From assembly GCA_016887485.1 (NCBI GenBank), contig CP069394.1, positions 2,046,001 to 2,110,000 on the forward strand: DNA of 64,000 bases, in the 5' to 3' direction. Under the pieces are notes generated by a model. It was not told the DNA's origin. It worked only from the letters and a program-made list of their open reading frames with translations, and did not search any database. Source of the DNA: Chloroflexota bacterium (lineage in GTDB: Bacteria; Chloroflexota; Anaerolineae; Anaerolineales; Anaerolineaceae). This document shows, piece by piece, positions 42,080-51,758 of this stretch (position 1 is the first letter of the stretch; every line of letters starts with the position of its first letter). Made by a program: the position numbers and the translations under genes.

Positions 42080-42805
42080 ATGACAATTGCCCAAGATGCC
42101 CAAAAACCGGCTGCCATTGCCGTGCAGGGCCTTTCCAAACGCTATAACCTGCAGCCCGTCCTGAAAGATCTCTCATTGGAGATCGCGGATGAGAGCTTGT
42201 GTGTATTGGTCGGCGCAAACGGCGCTGGAAAGACCACCTTGCTGCGGATCATCACCTCACTGGTCCGGCCGGATGCGGGAGATGTCACCCTGTGGGGTGC
42301 GGCGCTGAAAGGCAACCCTGCCCTGCGCCGCCAAATCGGCTATCTGGGGCACCAGTCCCTTTTTTACAGCGACCTGAATGCCATTGAGAACCTCAGCCAT
42401 TATGCCCGGCTCTACCAATTAGATGACATGCGGCAGCGAGTAACCGAGGCCATCGAATCAGTAGACCTCGCCAAACACCAGCATAAACCTATTCGCACCT
42501 ATTCCCGCGGGATGCTCCAGCGGCTTGCGATCGCGCGGGCCCTGCTGCATGAACCATCCATCCTCCTGTTGGACGAACCCTATACCGGATTGGATAAGGA
42601 CGCCGCTCAGGCTTTGGATGAACGGCTGCGCTCCCTGCGCCAACCTGGGCGGGCACTGTTGGTCGCCGCCCACCACCCCCAGCGCCTGCTGCCCTTTGCC
42701 AGCCATGTCGCCTGGCTGAGGGACGGCCGGATCACCCACCACCAACCTGTGCACCGGTTAAACGAAACCCCTGACCTCCACCAATACCTGCAGGAGGCCG
42801 AATGA
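42080..42805 (+). CDS. ccmA: haem exporter ATPase CcmA
   Basis: The 241-residue ABC ATPase has Walker A GANGAGKTT, the signature YSRGMLQRLAIARAL (SRGMLQR), Walker B ILLLDEPYTGLD and the H-loop AAHHPQR. With CcmB it forms the ABC transporter of the System I cytochrome c maturation pathway. I chose the ATG at 42080; an upstream in-frame ATG at 42062 is possible. The end overlaps ccmB by four bases. Confidence 0.9.
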   Translation: MTIAQDAQKPAAIAVQGLSKRYNLQPVLKDLSLEIADESLCVLVGANGAGKTTLLRIITSLVRPDAGDVTLWGAALKGNPALRRQIGYLGHQSLFYSDLNAIENLSHYARLYQLDDMRQRVTEAIESVDLAKHQHKPIRTYSRGMLQRLAIARALLHEPSILLLDEPYTGLDKDAAQALDERLRSLRQPGRALLVAAHHPQRLLPFASHVAWLRDGRITHHQPVHRLNETPDLHQYLQEAE

Positions 42806-43485
42806 CAGGCTTTTCCAACTACCTGCATACCCTCTGGCAGGTCTTCCGCAAGGACCTGCAGGTGGAATGGCGCGGTCGGCAAGGGCTGCCGGTGATGCTG
42901 GTCTTTGCCCTGCTGGTGGTGTTCCTGTTCAACTTTGCCCTGCAGCTCACCCCCAGCCTGCAATCCGGCCTGGCATCCGGGCTACTCTGGGTGTCCCTGG
43001 CTTTCGCCTCCACCCTGGGGCTGAACCGCAGCGTGAGCCTGGAGCGGGAGAACCAGGCTCTGGACGGCCTGCTGATGACGCCCACGGATCGGTCAGCGAT
43101 CTTCTTCGGCAAGACCCTCAGCAACCTGACCTTTACCACCGTGGTGGCCCTGGTGCTGCTGCCGGTGTTCAGCCTTTTTTATCAGCAAAATATGCTCAAT
43201 CCCCGCCTGCTGTTGGTCGTCCTACTGGGGCTGGGAGCCTACACTTCCCTTGGCACCCTATTGGCCGCCCTCAGCATCCAGACCCGCACCCGTGATGTCC
43301 TGCTGCCCGTGCTGCTCTACCCACTGGCGCTGCCGGTCTTGATCGCTGCCGTGGAAGCCACCCGGGGGATCCTGGCTGGGCAGTCATTCGCAGAGTTACA
43401 GTCCTGGATCCTGCTGCTGATCGCCTGCAATATCCTCTTCCTGGCCGCGGGGCTATTGCTTTTCGATACCATTCTGGAGGAATAA
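42802..43485 (+). CDS. ccmB: haem exporter membrane protein CcmB
   Basis: The 227-residue protein has six hydrophobic segments and the CcmB pattern (WRGRQGLPVMLVFALLVVFL, SVSLERENQALDGLLMTP, LLPVLLYPLALPVLIAAV). It is the permease partner of CcmA. The ATG overlaps the ccmA stop (ATGA). Confidence 0.92.
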   Translation: MTGFSNYLHTLWQVFRKDLQVEWRGRQGLPVMLVFALLVVFLFNFALQLTPSLQSGLASGLLWVSLAFASTLGLNRSVSLERENQALDGLLMTPTDRSAIFFGKTLSNLTFTTVVALVLLPVFSLFYQQNMLNPRLLLVVLLGLGAYTSLGTLLAALSIQTRTRDVLLPVLLYPLALPVLIAAVEATRGILAGQSFAELQSWILLLIACNILFLAAGLLLFDTILEE

Positions 43486-43486
43486 G

Positions 43487-44164
43487 TTGCTCAAGAAACA
43501 ACCACTCCTGACCATTCTGAATATCCTGTCCGTCCTGCTTGTCACCGGTGCGCTGATGCTGATCCTGTTCTTCACCCCTGAAGAAGCCCAGATGGGCGCG
43601 GTACAAAAGGTCTTCTACTTCCATGTGGCCGCTGCCTGGGCCGGGATGCTCAGTTTCGTGGTTGCCGCCGTGGGAGGTGTACTCTATCTGATCAAGCGCG
43701 AGATGCGTTGGGACTGGCTGTCGTTGGCTTCGGTTGAAGTCGGCATTGTCTTTGGCCTGGTCGCCATTCTGAGCGGCATGATCTGGGCACACCCCATCTG
43801 GAACACCTGGTGGGTTTGGGAGCCGCGGCTGACCACCACCGCCATCATGGAACTGATCTACCTGGCCTATTTCATCCTGCGCAGTGCGCTCACCACCCCC
43901 GAAGCCAAAGCCCGTCTCGGCGCGGTCTTTGCCATCGTCAGCGTGATCACCGTGCCGCTGACCTTTTTCTCAATCCGGCTCTATCGTACGATTCACCCCG
44001 TCGTTTTTACCTCGGAGACCAACACAGCTTTTACTATGAGCCCCCGGATGTGGACAGCTTTCATCGCCAGCCTGGTCGCCTTCACCGTCCTGCTGGCCGC
44101 ACTGCTCTGGAACCGAACCCGGCTGGCTGCATTGCAGGCCCAAAATGCACAGGAGGGTAACTAA
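43487..44164 (+). CDS. ccmC: cytochrome c biogenesis protein CcmC (CcsA family)
   Basis: The 225-residue protein has six transmembrane segments and the WWD motif region WNTWWVWEPRLTT, which binds haem with flanking His (FYFHVAAAW and YRTIHPVVF). CcmC delivers haem to CcmE. The start is TTG at 43487 (CTGGAGG upstream), directly after the ccmB stop. No ccmE, F or G gene is in this window. Confidence 0.92.
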   Translation: MLKKQPLLTILNILSVLLVTGALMLILFFTPEEAQMGAVQKVFYFHVAAAWAGMLSFVVAAVGGVLYLIKREMRWDWLSLASVEVGIVFGLVAILSGMIWAHPIWNTWWVWEPRLTTTAIMELIYLAYFILRSALTTPEAKARLGAVFAIVSVITVPLTFFSIRLYRTIHPVVFTSETNTAFTMSPRMWTAFIASLVAFTVLLAALLWNRTRLAALQAQNAQEGN

Positions 44165-44167
44165 GCC

Positions 44168-44278
44168 ATGACACCCAACACCACCCCCGATATGATCCTC
44201 GGTTTTGCCGTCCTGCTGGGCATCCTGCTGATCTACGTCATTTCATTGGTCATCCGCTTGCGCAAAGCCCGTCGCTGA
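44168..44278 (+). CDS. CcmD-like small membrane protein (36 aa)
   Basis: A short frame (MTPNTTPDMILGFAVLLGIL, then LIYVISLVIRLRKARR) forms one hydrophobic helix with a basic C-terminus, the usual shape of CcmD, which stabilises CcmC-CcmE complexes. It starts four bases after the ccmC stop and ends the cluster. The call rests on position, size and charge pattern, since CcmD sequences are poorly conserved. Confidence 0.6.
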   Translation: MTPNTTPDMILGFAVLLGILLIYVISLVIRLRKARR

Positions 44279-44407
44279 TCCCTTTACCCCAAAAAAACCG
44301 CATACTCCCCCTCCACTAACGTTAATCCTACACTTTGTTAACGATCTTCTATGACTCGCTTAGTATTCTCATAATTAGATTTATGAGCAAGACAAAGGAG
44401 ATGTATT

Positions 44408-46312
44408 ATGGCAAAGATAATTGGAATTGACCTTGGAACAACCAACAGCGTTGTTTCCGTTGTGGAAGGTGGCACAGCTAACGTTATCTCGACCGCTGAA
44501 GGTTCCCGCCTACTCCCCTCCGTTGTTGCATTTAACAAGAACGGCGAACGGCTGGTGGGTATCCCCGCCAAACGACAGGCTGTTGTGAACTCTGAAAACA
44601 CTGTTTCGTCCATCAAGCGGTTTATGGGCCGCCGATACGACGAAGTTAAGTCCGAACGTGAAATGGTCCCCTATGATGTCGTGGCTGGTCCTGCTGGCGA
44701 TGCCCGGGTGCATATCCCGATCGTCGACAAGACCTATACGCCCCAGGAGATCTCCGCAATGATCCTTGAGAAACTCAAGAAAGATGCGGAGGCTTATCTC
44801 GGTGAACCGGTGACCAAAGCCGTCATCACCGTCCCTGCCTACTTTAATGACAGCCAACGTCAGGCAACCAAGGATGCCGGCAAGATCGCCGGCCTGGAAG
44901 TGATGCGGATCATCAACGAGCCGACGGCCTCAGCCTTGGCTTACGGGCTCGATAAGAAAGAATCGGAAGTCATCCTGGTCTTTGACCTGGGCGGCGGCAC
45001 ATTCGATGTCAGCCTCTTGGAGGTTGGCGACGGTGTGATCGAAGTCCGGGCCACCAACGGCGACACCCACCTGGGCGGCGACGATTGGGACGAAGTGATC
45101 GTCAACTGGGCAGCCGATGAATTCAAGAAAGAACAGGGCATTGATCTGCGCAAGGATCGCCAAGCGCTCCAGCGTCTGCGTGAGGCTGCAGAAAAGGCCA
45201 AGATCGAACTCAGCTCCGTGATGGAGAGCGAGATCAACCTGCCCTATGTCACAGCCGATGCCAGCGGTCCGAAACACATGCTGCTGAAGCTGAACCGGGC
45301 GAAATTTGAACAAATGACCAGTCATCTGGTGGAACGGGCCCGCAAGCCCTTCAATGCAGCCATCAAAGACGCGGATATGTCCATTGACCAGATTGACGAA
45401 GTGGTTATGGTGGGCGGCGCAACTCGGATGCCCATGATCCAAAACCTGGTCCGTGACCTGACCGGCGGCAAGGAACCCAATAAGGGTGTGAACCCTGATG
45501 AGGTGGTTTCCGTTGGTGCAGCCATTCAGGGCGGCGTCCTGGCCGGTGACGTCAAAGACGTCCTCCTGCTGGATGTGACCCCGCTTTCGCTGGGTGTTGA
45601 GACCCTGGGCGGTGTGATGACCCCCTTGATCGAACGCAATACGACAATCCCGGTCAAAAAGACCGAGACCTTCTCGACGGCTGAAGACAGCCAGACCTCC
45701 GTGGACGTCCATGTGCTGCAGGGCGAACGCCCGATGGCAGCGGACAACATGAGCCTGGGCCGCTTCCGGCTGGAAGGTATCCCGCCTGCGCCCCGCGGCA
45801 TCCCACAGATTGATGTGACCTTCGATATCGACGCGAACGGCATCATCCATGTGACCGCCAAAGACAAGGCCAGCGGCAAGGAACAGAGCGTGACCATCAC
45901 AGCCTCTACCAACCTGGACAAATCCGATGTAGAGCGGATGGTTGAAGAAGCCAGCAAGAACCGCACCGCAGACGAAGCCCGCAAGGAATTGGTGGACCTG
46001 CGTAACCAGGCCGACACCGCAGCTTACCAGGCTGAGAAACTGGTCAAGGACATTGGTGATAAGATCCCTGCCGATCAGCGCAGCCAGGTGGAAAGCAAGG
46101 TGAAAGACCTGCGTGAGGCGATCCAGGGTGACGATAAGGCCCGGATCAAGAGCCTGATGGACGCACTGCAAGCAGACCTCCAGGCTATCGGTCAGGCAGC
46201 CTATGCCCAGCAAGACGCTGCAGGCCCGCAGGCCGGTGGCGCACAAGCCCCGGCCGGTGAACCCTCCGGCAGCGACGAAGACGTCGTCGAAGGCGAGTTC
46301 CACGAGGCATAA
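44408..46312 (+). CDS. dnaK: molecular chaperone DnaK
   Basis: The 634-residue Hsp70 opens [19 protein letters not shown], has the phosphate motif [17 protein letters not shown], the linker region ([18 protein letters not shown]), and a C-terminal lid ending with an acidic VEGEFHEA tail. It folds proteins with GrpE and DnaJ. It stands alone with a strong AAAGGAG site; no grpE, dnaJ or CIRCE-like element is seen nearby. Confidence 0.97.
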   Translation: MAKIIGIDLGTTNSVVSVVEGGTANVISTAEGSRLLPSVVAFNKNGERLVGIPAKRQAVVNSENTVSSIKRFMGRRYDEVKSEREMVPYDVVAGPAGDARVHIPIVDKTYTPQEISAMILEKLKKDAEAYLGEPVTKAVITVPAYFNDSQRQATKDAGKIAGLEVMRIINEPTASALAYGLDKKESEVILVFDLGGGTFDVSLLEVGDGVIEVRATNGDTHLGGDDWDEVIVNWAADEFKKEQGIDLRKDRQALQRLREAAEKAKIELSSVMESEINLPYVTADASGPKHMLLKLNRAKFEQMTSHLVERARKPFNAAIKDADMSIDQIDEVVMVGGATRMPMIQNLVRDLTGGKEPNKGVNPDEVVSVGAAIQGGVLAGDVKDVLLLDVTPLSLGVETLGGVMTPLIERNTTIPVKKTETFSTAEDSQTSVDVHVLQGERPMAADNMSLGRFRLEGIPPAPRGIPQIDVTFDIDANGIIHVTAKDKASGKEQSVTITASTNLDKSDVERMVEEASKNRTADEARKELVDLRNQADTAAYQAEKLVKDIGDKIPADQRSQVESKVKDLREAIQGDDKARIKSLMDALQADLQAIGQAAYAQQDAAGPQAGGAQAPAGEPSGSDEDVVEGEFHEA

Positions 46313-46350
46313 AAGCTGGAGAGTAGTGAATAGGGTAATAGTGAATAGGA

Positions 46351-46378
46351 AGGCTGGGTCAAATGACCCAGCCTTTTT
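46351..46378 (+). terminator. intrinsic terminator after dnaK
   Basis: AGGCTGGGTC and GACCCAGCCT form a ten-base perfect stem with a four-base loop and a TTTTT tail. Confidence 0.85.
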
Positions 46379-46384
46379 GATATC

Positions 46385-46671
46385 TGTAGGGTGTGCACCT
46401 CTTTGTGCGCACCGCCTTCTTAGGTGCGCTCAAAACCGTAGCGCACCCTACTTTTTTTAATTTTTGTCATTGCGAGGAACGAAATGACGACACAGGAAAC
46501 CCCTTTCCTGACCCTTCCCCTTGAAAGGGGAAGGGAACCTGTGAAGCAGGGGGTAGGGGTTAATTTCTCTTTGTCATTGCGAGCGAAGCGAAGCAATCTC
46601 AGTAGTCAAAGTTACAATTTTTCAGATTGCTTCTTCCGCCTTCGGCTTCATCGCAATGACAAAATTTCTCG
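46385..46671. repeat. repeat cluster upstream of the OLD gene (families D, B, C)
   Basis: In order: a family D palindrome at 46385-46451 (TAGGGTGTGCACC..GCGCACCCTAC), a partial family B element from 46464, a family C-like hairpin (CCTTCCCCTTGAAAGGGGAAGG) near 46517, and an inverted family B pair at 46571-46671 (GTCATTGCGAGCGAAGC..GGCTTCATCGCAATGAC). Nothing else is in this 405-base gap. Confidence 0.8.
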
Positions 46672-46717
46672 TTTTATTTGAAGAAATACTCATAGTAAAA
46701 TAGCAGAGGAGGGAATT

Positions 46718-48511
46718 ATGAATTTCATTGATGGAATTGCTATTTCAAATTATCGAAGCTTTGGTGCTGAGCCGAAAAATATTGGCCCTTTCTCGAAAAT
46801 AAACATTTTTATTGGGAAAAATAACTCAGGAAAATCGAACATACTTCGGTTCATAAATCAATATATTCCAAAACTCAATAATTTCTTCAAAAAAAAACCG
46901 CGTTTTACTCGAAATCCAACTGAAATTCATAACGACCTATATCCTAATGACTTTATCTGGGGAGTTGCTTCAGATTTTAGTAAAAACGAGAATCTAATTC
47001 AATATGAAAAAGCGTTGAAATCAAGAGGTATACATAAAGCGTATATCAACGACATAATTAAATTTGTTGAACTTTTTAGAAAAAATTATTATGGTCTTCT
47101 CTGGACATATAGAGAAGGTTTAAACTTTACTTCACCACTAATCCATCAAGAAAACCTAAAAAATCTGGTTACGAGAAATAATATCAATATAACATCTATC
47201 GTTAGAGCGTTAAACCTCAATGAGAACAGAACAATTGACGAGAGAATTGGCGATATTTTAAAAACAATAGTTATATCTAATACTAAATTTCCAAAATCTA
47301 CTTTAATTTCTGATTTTCGCAGGATCAAAAGAGGAGAAAAAGTCTCAGAAGAAAACTTACCTGGTTCTCCTGACTTTTCTGAGTTTGATGGATCAAATTT
47401 AATTCTACAACTTGCCGCTTTAGAACAATCCCAAGAAAATGAATACGAACAAAATATGGAACTGTTTAATTCAATTGAAAGATTTGTTAGAACAGTGACC
47501 CATTCTCCAAATGCAAAAATAACAATTCCTTACACACACGATAAGATTCTGGTTGATTTAGAGGGAGATCATCATATTCGCCCAATTGAAAGTTTAGGAA
47601 CCGGTATCCATGAAGTCATAATACTTGCCGCTGCATGTACAATTTTACAGAAACAGATTGTCTGCATTGAAGAACCAGAGCTTCATCTACATCCCCTCCT
47701 ACAAAAAGACTTCATAAACTACATTACTGACTTCACAAATAATCAATATTTTATATCCACCCATTCAGCACATCTTCTAAACGCACCAGGAATCTCAATC
47801 TTTCATATCACATTAAAAAATGGAGAAACAAAAGTATCAAATGCATATAAAATTTCTGAGAAATTTTCCATATGCAAAGATCTTGGGTATCAACCTTCTG
47901 ATTTATTTCAGACAAATTCTATTATTTGGGTTGAAGGGCCATCAGACAGGATCTATTTAAATTATTGGATTAGCTCCTTTGATCCAGATTTAATTGAAGG
48001 TTTGCATTATTCAATTATGTTCTATGGTGGGAAATTATTAAGTCACCTGACACCCTCAAATGATGAAAGTATTGATAACTTTATTTCGTTAAGTAAACTA
48101 AACCAACAATTAATGATAATTATGGATAGTGATATATCCCCATCAAGAAAAGTTATTAATGCTACAAAAAAACGGATAAAAGACGAATTTGTTGAATTTT
48201 CTGATCTGGCATGGATTACAAAAGGGCGAGAAATTGAGAATTATTTAAATCCCGACTTATTGTTTGAAGCTGTCAAAGTATGCCATCCGAGAAAAGGCGT
48301 CACTAAGTTAGACGGTTCAGGCCAATTTGAGTGTGTTACAAAATTCGTGAAAAACAATAATGAACTAGAGACATACGACAAGCTTCGGGTGGCTTTGAAA
48401 TACATAGAGATTGAAGAACAGCCAGATTTTAGTGTTCTAGATTTAGAAAAGAAAATAAAAACAGTAACAAATTTTATCCGTGAATCTAACCAACTTCCAT
48501 TAATCGATTAA
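46718..48511 (+). CDS. OLD-family ATP-dependent nuclease (AAA ATPase plus TOPRIM)
   Basis: The 597-residue protein has an SMC/ABC-like ATPase: Walker A GKNNSGKSN (residues 33-41), signature-like ESLGTGIHEV, Walker B VCIEEPELHLHP (near 315) and STHSAHLL. The C-terminal TOPRIM domain has WVEGPSDRIYL (Glu, near 407) and IMDSDIS (DxD, near 468), with EIENYL later. Such proteins cleave DNA and act in phage defence or recombination. It is about 30-35% GC, far below its neighbours, and sits between repeats; no helicase gene (as in Gabija) adjoins it, so it looks like a stand-alone class 1-type OLD. Confidence 0.88.
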   Translation: MNFIDGIAISNYRSFGAEPKNIGPFSKINIFIGKNNSGKSNILRFINQYIPKLNNFFKKKPRFTRNPTEIHNDLYPNDFIWGVASDFSKNENLIQYEKALKSRGIHKAYINDIIKFVELFRKNYYGLLWTYREGLNFTSPLIHQENLKNLVTRNNINITSIVRALNLNENRTIDERIGDILKTIVISNTKFPKSTLISDFRRIKRGEKVSEENLPGSPDFSEFDGSNLILQLAALEQSQENEYEQNMELFNSIERFVRTVTHSPNAKITIPYTHDKILVDLEGDHHIRPIESLGTGIHEVIILAAACTILQKQIVCIEEPELHLHPLLQKDFINYITDFTNNQYFISTHSAHLLNAPGISIFHITLKNGETKVSNAYKISEKFSICKDLGYQPSDLFQTNSIIWVEGPSDRIYLNYWISSFDPDLIEGLHYSIMFYGGKLLSHLTPSNDESIDNFISLSKLNQQLMIIMDSDISPSRKVINATKKRIKDEFVEFSDLAWITKGREIENYLNPDLLFEAVKVCHPRKGVTKLDGSGQFECVTKFVKNNNELETYDKLRVALKYIEIEEQPDFSVLDLEKKIKTVTNFIRESNQLPLID

Positions 48512-48564
48512 CAACAAAGGTCGTTTTTCCCGTTCCATCTACGAGGGACAAAATTGACAAACTT

Positions 48565-48653
48565 TTAGCGCGCTCAAAACCAGAGCTCACCTTACACATA
48601 ATAAAATGATTGCCTCGCCGCACCATTAAGGTGCTTTGCCCACAATGACAAGA
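48565..48653. repeat. degenerate repeats downstream of the OLD gene
   Basis: GCGCTCAAAACCAGAGCTCACC (48570-48591) resembles a decayed family D element and GATTGCCTCGCCGC..CACAATGACAAGA (48608-48653) a decayed family B element. They mirror the families found on the other side of the OLD gene. Confidence 0.5.
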
Positions 48654-48685
48654 TTTTCCCAACCACAAGATGATAAAATACCTCT

Positions 48686-49684
48686 ATGACTTGGCACATC
48701 CACGGACACGACTGGGCAGTGAAGCTCCTGCGCGCCCACGCGGGGGGCGACAAGCTGCGCCACGCCTACATGCTGGTCGGCCCGCAAGGCGTGGGCCGGC
48801 GCAGCCTAGCACTGCGCTTTGCCCAGGCACTCAACTGCACCGCCACTGATACCCCCGGCGAACCCTGCGGCGAATGCCGGGAATGTCGCCAGATCTGGGC
48901 GATGGCCCACCCCGATATGAGCCTGCTGGAGCCCGAAGAGGGTCATAAGGATATCCGCATCGACCAGGTGCGCGCCTTGCAGCACACCCTGGCGCTCTCC
49001 CCCTACACTGCCAAATACCGGATTGCGCTGTTACCTAATTTCCAGCGTGCCACCGAAGAAGCCTCCAACGCCCTGCTCAAGACGCTGGAAGAACCGCCCG
49101 ACAAGGTCGTCCTGCTGCTGACTGCCGATACACTGGAAAACCTGCTGCCGACGATCGTCTCGCGCTGCGAGGTGATCCGATTGCGTCCGGATTCCATCGC
49201 CGATGCGGAAGCCTATCTCCAATCCGAAAGATCGCTCGATGCTGAGATGGCTCATTTGCTGGCGCACCTCTCCGGTGGGCGGATCGGTGCCGCTATCCAA
49301 CTGGCAGAGGAACCCGAGAGTCTCACTAAACGCCAGGAGACCCTCGAAACCCTGCTCGAGATGCTCTCAGCCACCCGTGTGGACCGCTTCCGGTTGGCCG
49401 AGGATCTCTCCAAGCCCTATGATAAGGCCCGTGAGAAAGCGGGGGCGGCGATCCCCATCTGGCTTTCGTTCTGGCGGGATGTCTTCGTGGATGCCTCCGG
49501 GGCAGACCTGCCGCTGGTCAATGTGGATTTCAAGGATCAGGTAGATCAGGTCGCGGCCGCTCTTGATCTGGCAAGTGCGCGAGCCCTCGTGCTAAGGCAT
49601 GAAGAGGCCCTGGCCCAGTTGGATGCTTATGGCAATGTACGTTTGGTGCTGGAAGACCTGATGCTGCACTGGCCGAGGTTATAA
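48686..49684 (+). CDS. holB: DNA polymerase III subunit delta'
   Basis: The 332-residue AAA+ protein has a Walker A-like GPQGVGRRS (residues 32-40, with Arg replacing the usual Lys), a zinc knuckle CGECRECRQIW, and the delta'-typical EASNALLKTLEEPP and PTIVSRCEVIRL (SRC motif). It is part of the clamp loader. The altered P-loop fits a delta' that does not hydrolyse ATP. The ATG has only a weak site. No tmk gene is adjacent. Confidence 0.9.
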   Translation: MTWHIHGHDWAVKLLRAHAGGDKLRHAYMLVGPQGVGRRSLALRFAQALNCTATDTPGEPCGECRECRQIWAMAHPDMSLLEPEEGHKDIRIDQVRALQHTLALSPYTAKYRIALLPNFQRATEEASNALLKTLEEPPDKVVLLLTADTLENLLPTIVSRCEVIRLRPDSIADAEAYLQSERSLDAEMAHLLAHLSGGRIGAAIQLAEEPESLTKRQETLETLLEMLSATRVDRFRLAEDLSKPYDKAREKAGAAIPIWLSFWRDVFVDASGADLPLVNVDFKDQVDQVAAALDLASARALVLRHEEALAQLDAYGNVRLVLEDLMLHWPRL

Positions 49685-49688
49685 ATTG

Positions 49689-49989
49689 TCGGTGCACCCT
49701 ACGCCCGTCAAAATAAAATTTTGGTAGGTCACGCATGCTGGCAAAGCCGTCTACGTGACTTTTTTGTCACGCTGGAAGCGTGACCTACATCTTTTGTCAT
49801 TGCGAGCGTATGACATCGTCCCCGAAGCGAAGCAGAGTGGGAAGCAATCCTCTTTTGTCATTGCGACGGAGCTGAAAGCGGAGGAAGCAATCTAGTAAGC
49901 AGAAAATTCGAAAACATAGATTGCTTTGCGAAGCTCGCAATGACAAGATATAAAGCAAAAGGTGCGCTCAAGATCGGAGCGCACCCTAC
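49689..49989. repeat. repeat cluster after holB (families D, A, B, D)
   Basis: A partial family D element (GGTGCACCCTAC, 49690-49701) is followed by a family A palindrome (49723-49788), two or three family B elements (49793-49950, including an inverted pair) and a family D palindrome (GGTGCGCTC..GCGCACCCTAC, 49961-49989). This fills the 342-base gap; no gene is seen. Confidence 0.82.
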
Positions 49990-50026
49990 AAATCACCCAA
50001 TTACCTGATATCTAATAACTAATTTC

Positions 50027-50839
50027 CTACTCCCCGCTCACCCGGTAAATCTGCAGATCCGATAAGCGCACGGTCATCGCGGTGCCGCTGATGGTGCGGA
50101 CAAAGACTCCCAGGTCACCTGTGCGATTACGGGCAATGTTTTCTTCAAACTGGAAGGCGTCGTTGATATATAGCTGGAACTGGCCATCTCTCACCCAGAC
50201 ACCAAAGCGATTGGAGGCGGGGGCCCCCGGTCGCAGCCGGCTGGCCACTTCCCAATTATGAACCACAACGGTCGTGCCGCCCTGAACCACTTCCAGACGA
50301 TAACTGCCCTCACAAGTCACCATCAGCCGGTAGTAATCCCCTTCGGACTGCTGCCAGAAGATAATGCCATATTGGTCGTCACCCTGACAGAGATTGGTAT
50401 CAATCGAAAATTCAAGGTAGAAATTTGCGGAAAGGGTATAGCGGCTGCGGCTGAGCAGGAATGCCCCGTTCTGAGCTGCCGCCAGGGTCAAATTGTTATT
50501 GCCATAAGCCACGTTGCCGGCCGCGGTGTGCGGTGTGGTCCAAAGCGACTGATCCGTGAAATCATCCGAGATCAGCACCTCCGTGACGCCCTCTCGCGCA
50601 TCCGCCAGGGTGGGCATGGCGGTCGGCGCTATGGTTGCCAGGAGGGTCGGGGTGGGGGTGGCCGGGAACCAGTCGATCGTCGCGGTTGGCGTCAAGGTCT
50701 GGGTCGGTGTCTCCGTGGCCAGAATGGGTCCCGGGGGCAGCAGAATATCACACCCGGTCAGCAGCAACAGGGTAAGTACCAGCGCCAGGAGAATTCCCAG
50801 CCGGAAAAAACGGGAGAATGATCGTTTAATTTGCATCAT
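50027..50839 (-). CDS. lipoprotein with a LamG-like/concanavalin-type domain
   Basis: The 270-residue protein has a lipobox LLLTGC (Cys near residue 29), a Thr/Pro linker and a C-terminal beta-sandwich: FTDQSLWTTP, ANFYLEFSIDTNLCQGDDQY, YYRLMVTCEGSYRLEVV, RFGVWVRDGQFQLYIND. This resembles LamG/DUF1080-type carbohydrate-binding jellyrolls. It is probably an envelope protein; ligands are unknown. ATG ATG starts at 50839/50836. Confidence 0.8.
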   Translation of the reverse strand: MMQIKRSFSRFFRLGILLALVLTLLLLTGCDILLPPGPILATETPTQTLTPTATIDWFPATPTPTLLATIAPTAMPTLADAREGVTEVLISDDFTDQSLWTTPHTAAGNVAYGNNNLTLAAAQNGAFLLSRSRYTLSANFYLEFSIDTNLCQGDDQYGIIFWQQSEGDYYRLMVTCEGSYRLEVVQGGTTVVVHNWEVASRLRPGAPASNRFGVWVRDGQFQLYINDAFQFEENIARNRTGDLGVFVRTISGTAMTVRLSDLQIYRVSGE

Positions 50840-50942
50840 GCGGGCATAATTATATAATTAAAGCAGGTTTCCTCCAACTCTTCCTAAACTAGCGAACATT
50901 TTGATAGATGTTATAATGCAAGCTTAGAAAGAAAAGGCGCTT

Positions 50943-51758
50943 ATGAAAAAACATATACTTCTTTTGACAATGGCTCTGTTGGTCCTGATCGGTGCACTGT
51001 TCCTTGCACGGCCACAGCTGGTGGATGCCGGCGCGCTCGCTCAGTCGGTTTACTCCACGCCCACACCCAATGCGGAAGGTCAGATCATCTACACTGTTCA
51101 GGAAGGTGATAGTTGTACGCGCATTTTCCTGCTCACCAATGTGTCGATTGATACGATCATCACACTCAATGGTCTGGACGAAGATTGCAGCATCGTCCCC
51201 GACCAACAGCTGCTGCTGGCCACCGTTGCCCCGGCCACAGCCACACCCGAAGGGCCCACACCCACGCCTACGCTGAGCCCGCCAACGCCAACGCCCTTCA
51301 ACGGCAGCGCAATGGTCTGCGTGGTACTCTATGAAGACCTCGATGGCAACCAAAAACGCTCCGAGGATGAGTATTATATGGCCGGCGGTGTTGCCAACCT
51401 CAATAACCGTGAGGGTACTTTCTCACAGACGGTTGAAACCTTCTATGGCTTTCCTGATAACTATGCAGTAGAAGATCTGCCATGTTTCTCTGACGTGCCT
51501 GAAGGGGAGTATAACCTGAGCATGGGGATCCCAAATGGCTACAACGCCACAACCAGCCTCAACTACCCCTTGACCGTCACCGCTGGCGACACCGTCATCG
51601 TTGATTTCGGCGCTCAGCCGGGGTCAGCTGCGGCCACCAATGAGGACCCGGGGGCCAGCACAAACCGTTCACCGCTTCTGCTGGCGATCGGTTTCCTGAT
51701 GCTGGCTGGCGGCGCTGCTTTGGCGTTCTTCTTCATCCGCTCCCGTCAGAACGGCTGA
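50943..51758 (+). CDS. secreted LysM-domain protein with C-terminal membrane helix
   Basis: The 271-residue protein has a signal peptide (about 29 residues), a LysM domain (IIYTVQEGDSCTRIFLLTN, then TIITLNGLDEDC), a Pro/Thr-rich linker, a probable SdrD-B-like Ca2+-type domain (VCVVLYEDLDGNQKRSEDEY) and a C-terminal transmembrane helix with basic tail (ALAFFFIRSRQNG). It is probably cell-wall bound. Its stop adjoins the convergent oxidoreductase stop with no gap. Confidence 0.82.
   Translation: MKKHILLLTMALLVLIGALFLARPQLVDAGALAQSVYSTPTPNAEGQIIYTVQEGDSCTRIFLLTNVSIDTIITLNGLDEDCSIVPDQQLLLATVAPATATPEGPTPTPTLSPPTPTPFNGSAMVCVVLYEDLDGNQKRSEDEYYMAGGVANLNNREGTFSQTVETFYGFPDNYAVEDLPCFSDVPEGEYNLSMGIPNGYNATTSLNYPLTVTAGDTVIVDFGAQPGSAAATNEDPGASTNRSPLLLAIGFLMLAGGAALAFFFIRSRQNG

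Noticed and set aside
44279-44407. CIRCE element ahead of dnaK
   Set aside because: No TTAGCACTC-N9-GAGTGCTAA-like inverted repeat is seen in the 129 bases upstream.
44930-46303. 457-residue open frame antisense to dnaK
   Set aside because: It mirrors dnaK exactly, has no known family pattern, and long antisense frames are expected from the codon bias of GC-rich genes.
46718-48511. Gabija-type defence system (GajA plus GajB)
   Set aside because: The OLD-like protein is present but no UvrD/PcrA-like helicase gene is adjacent; holB follows.
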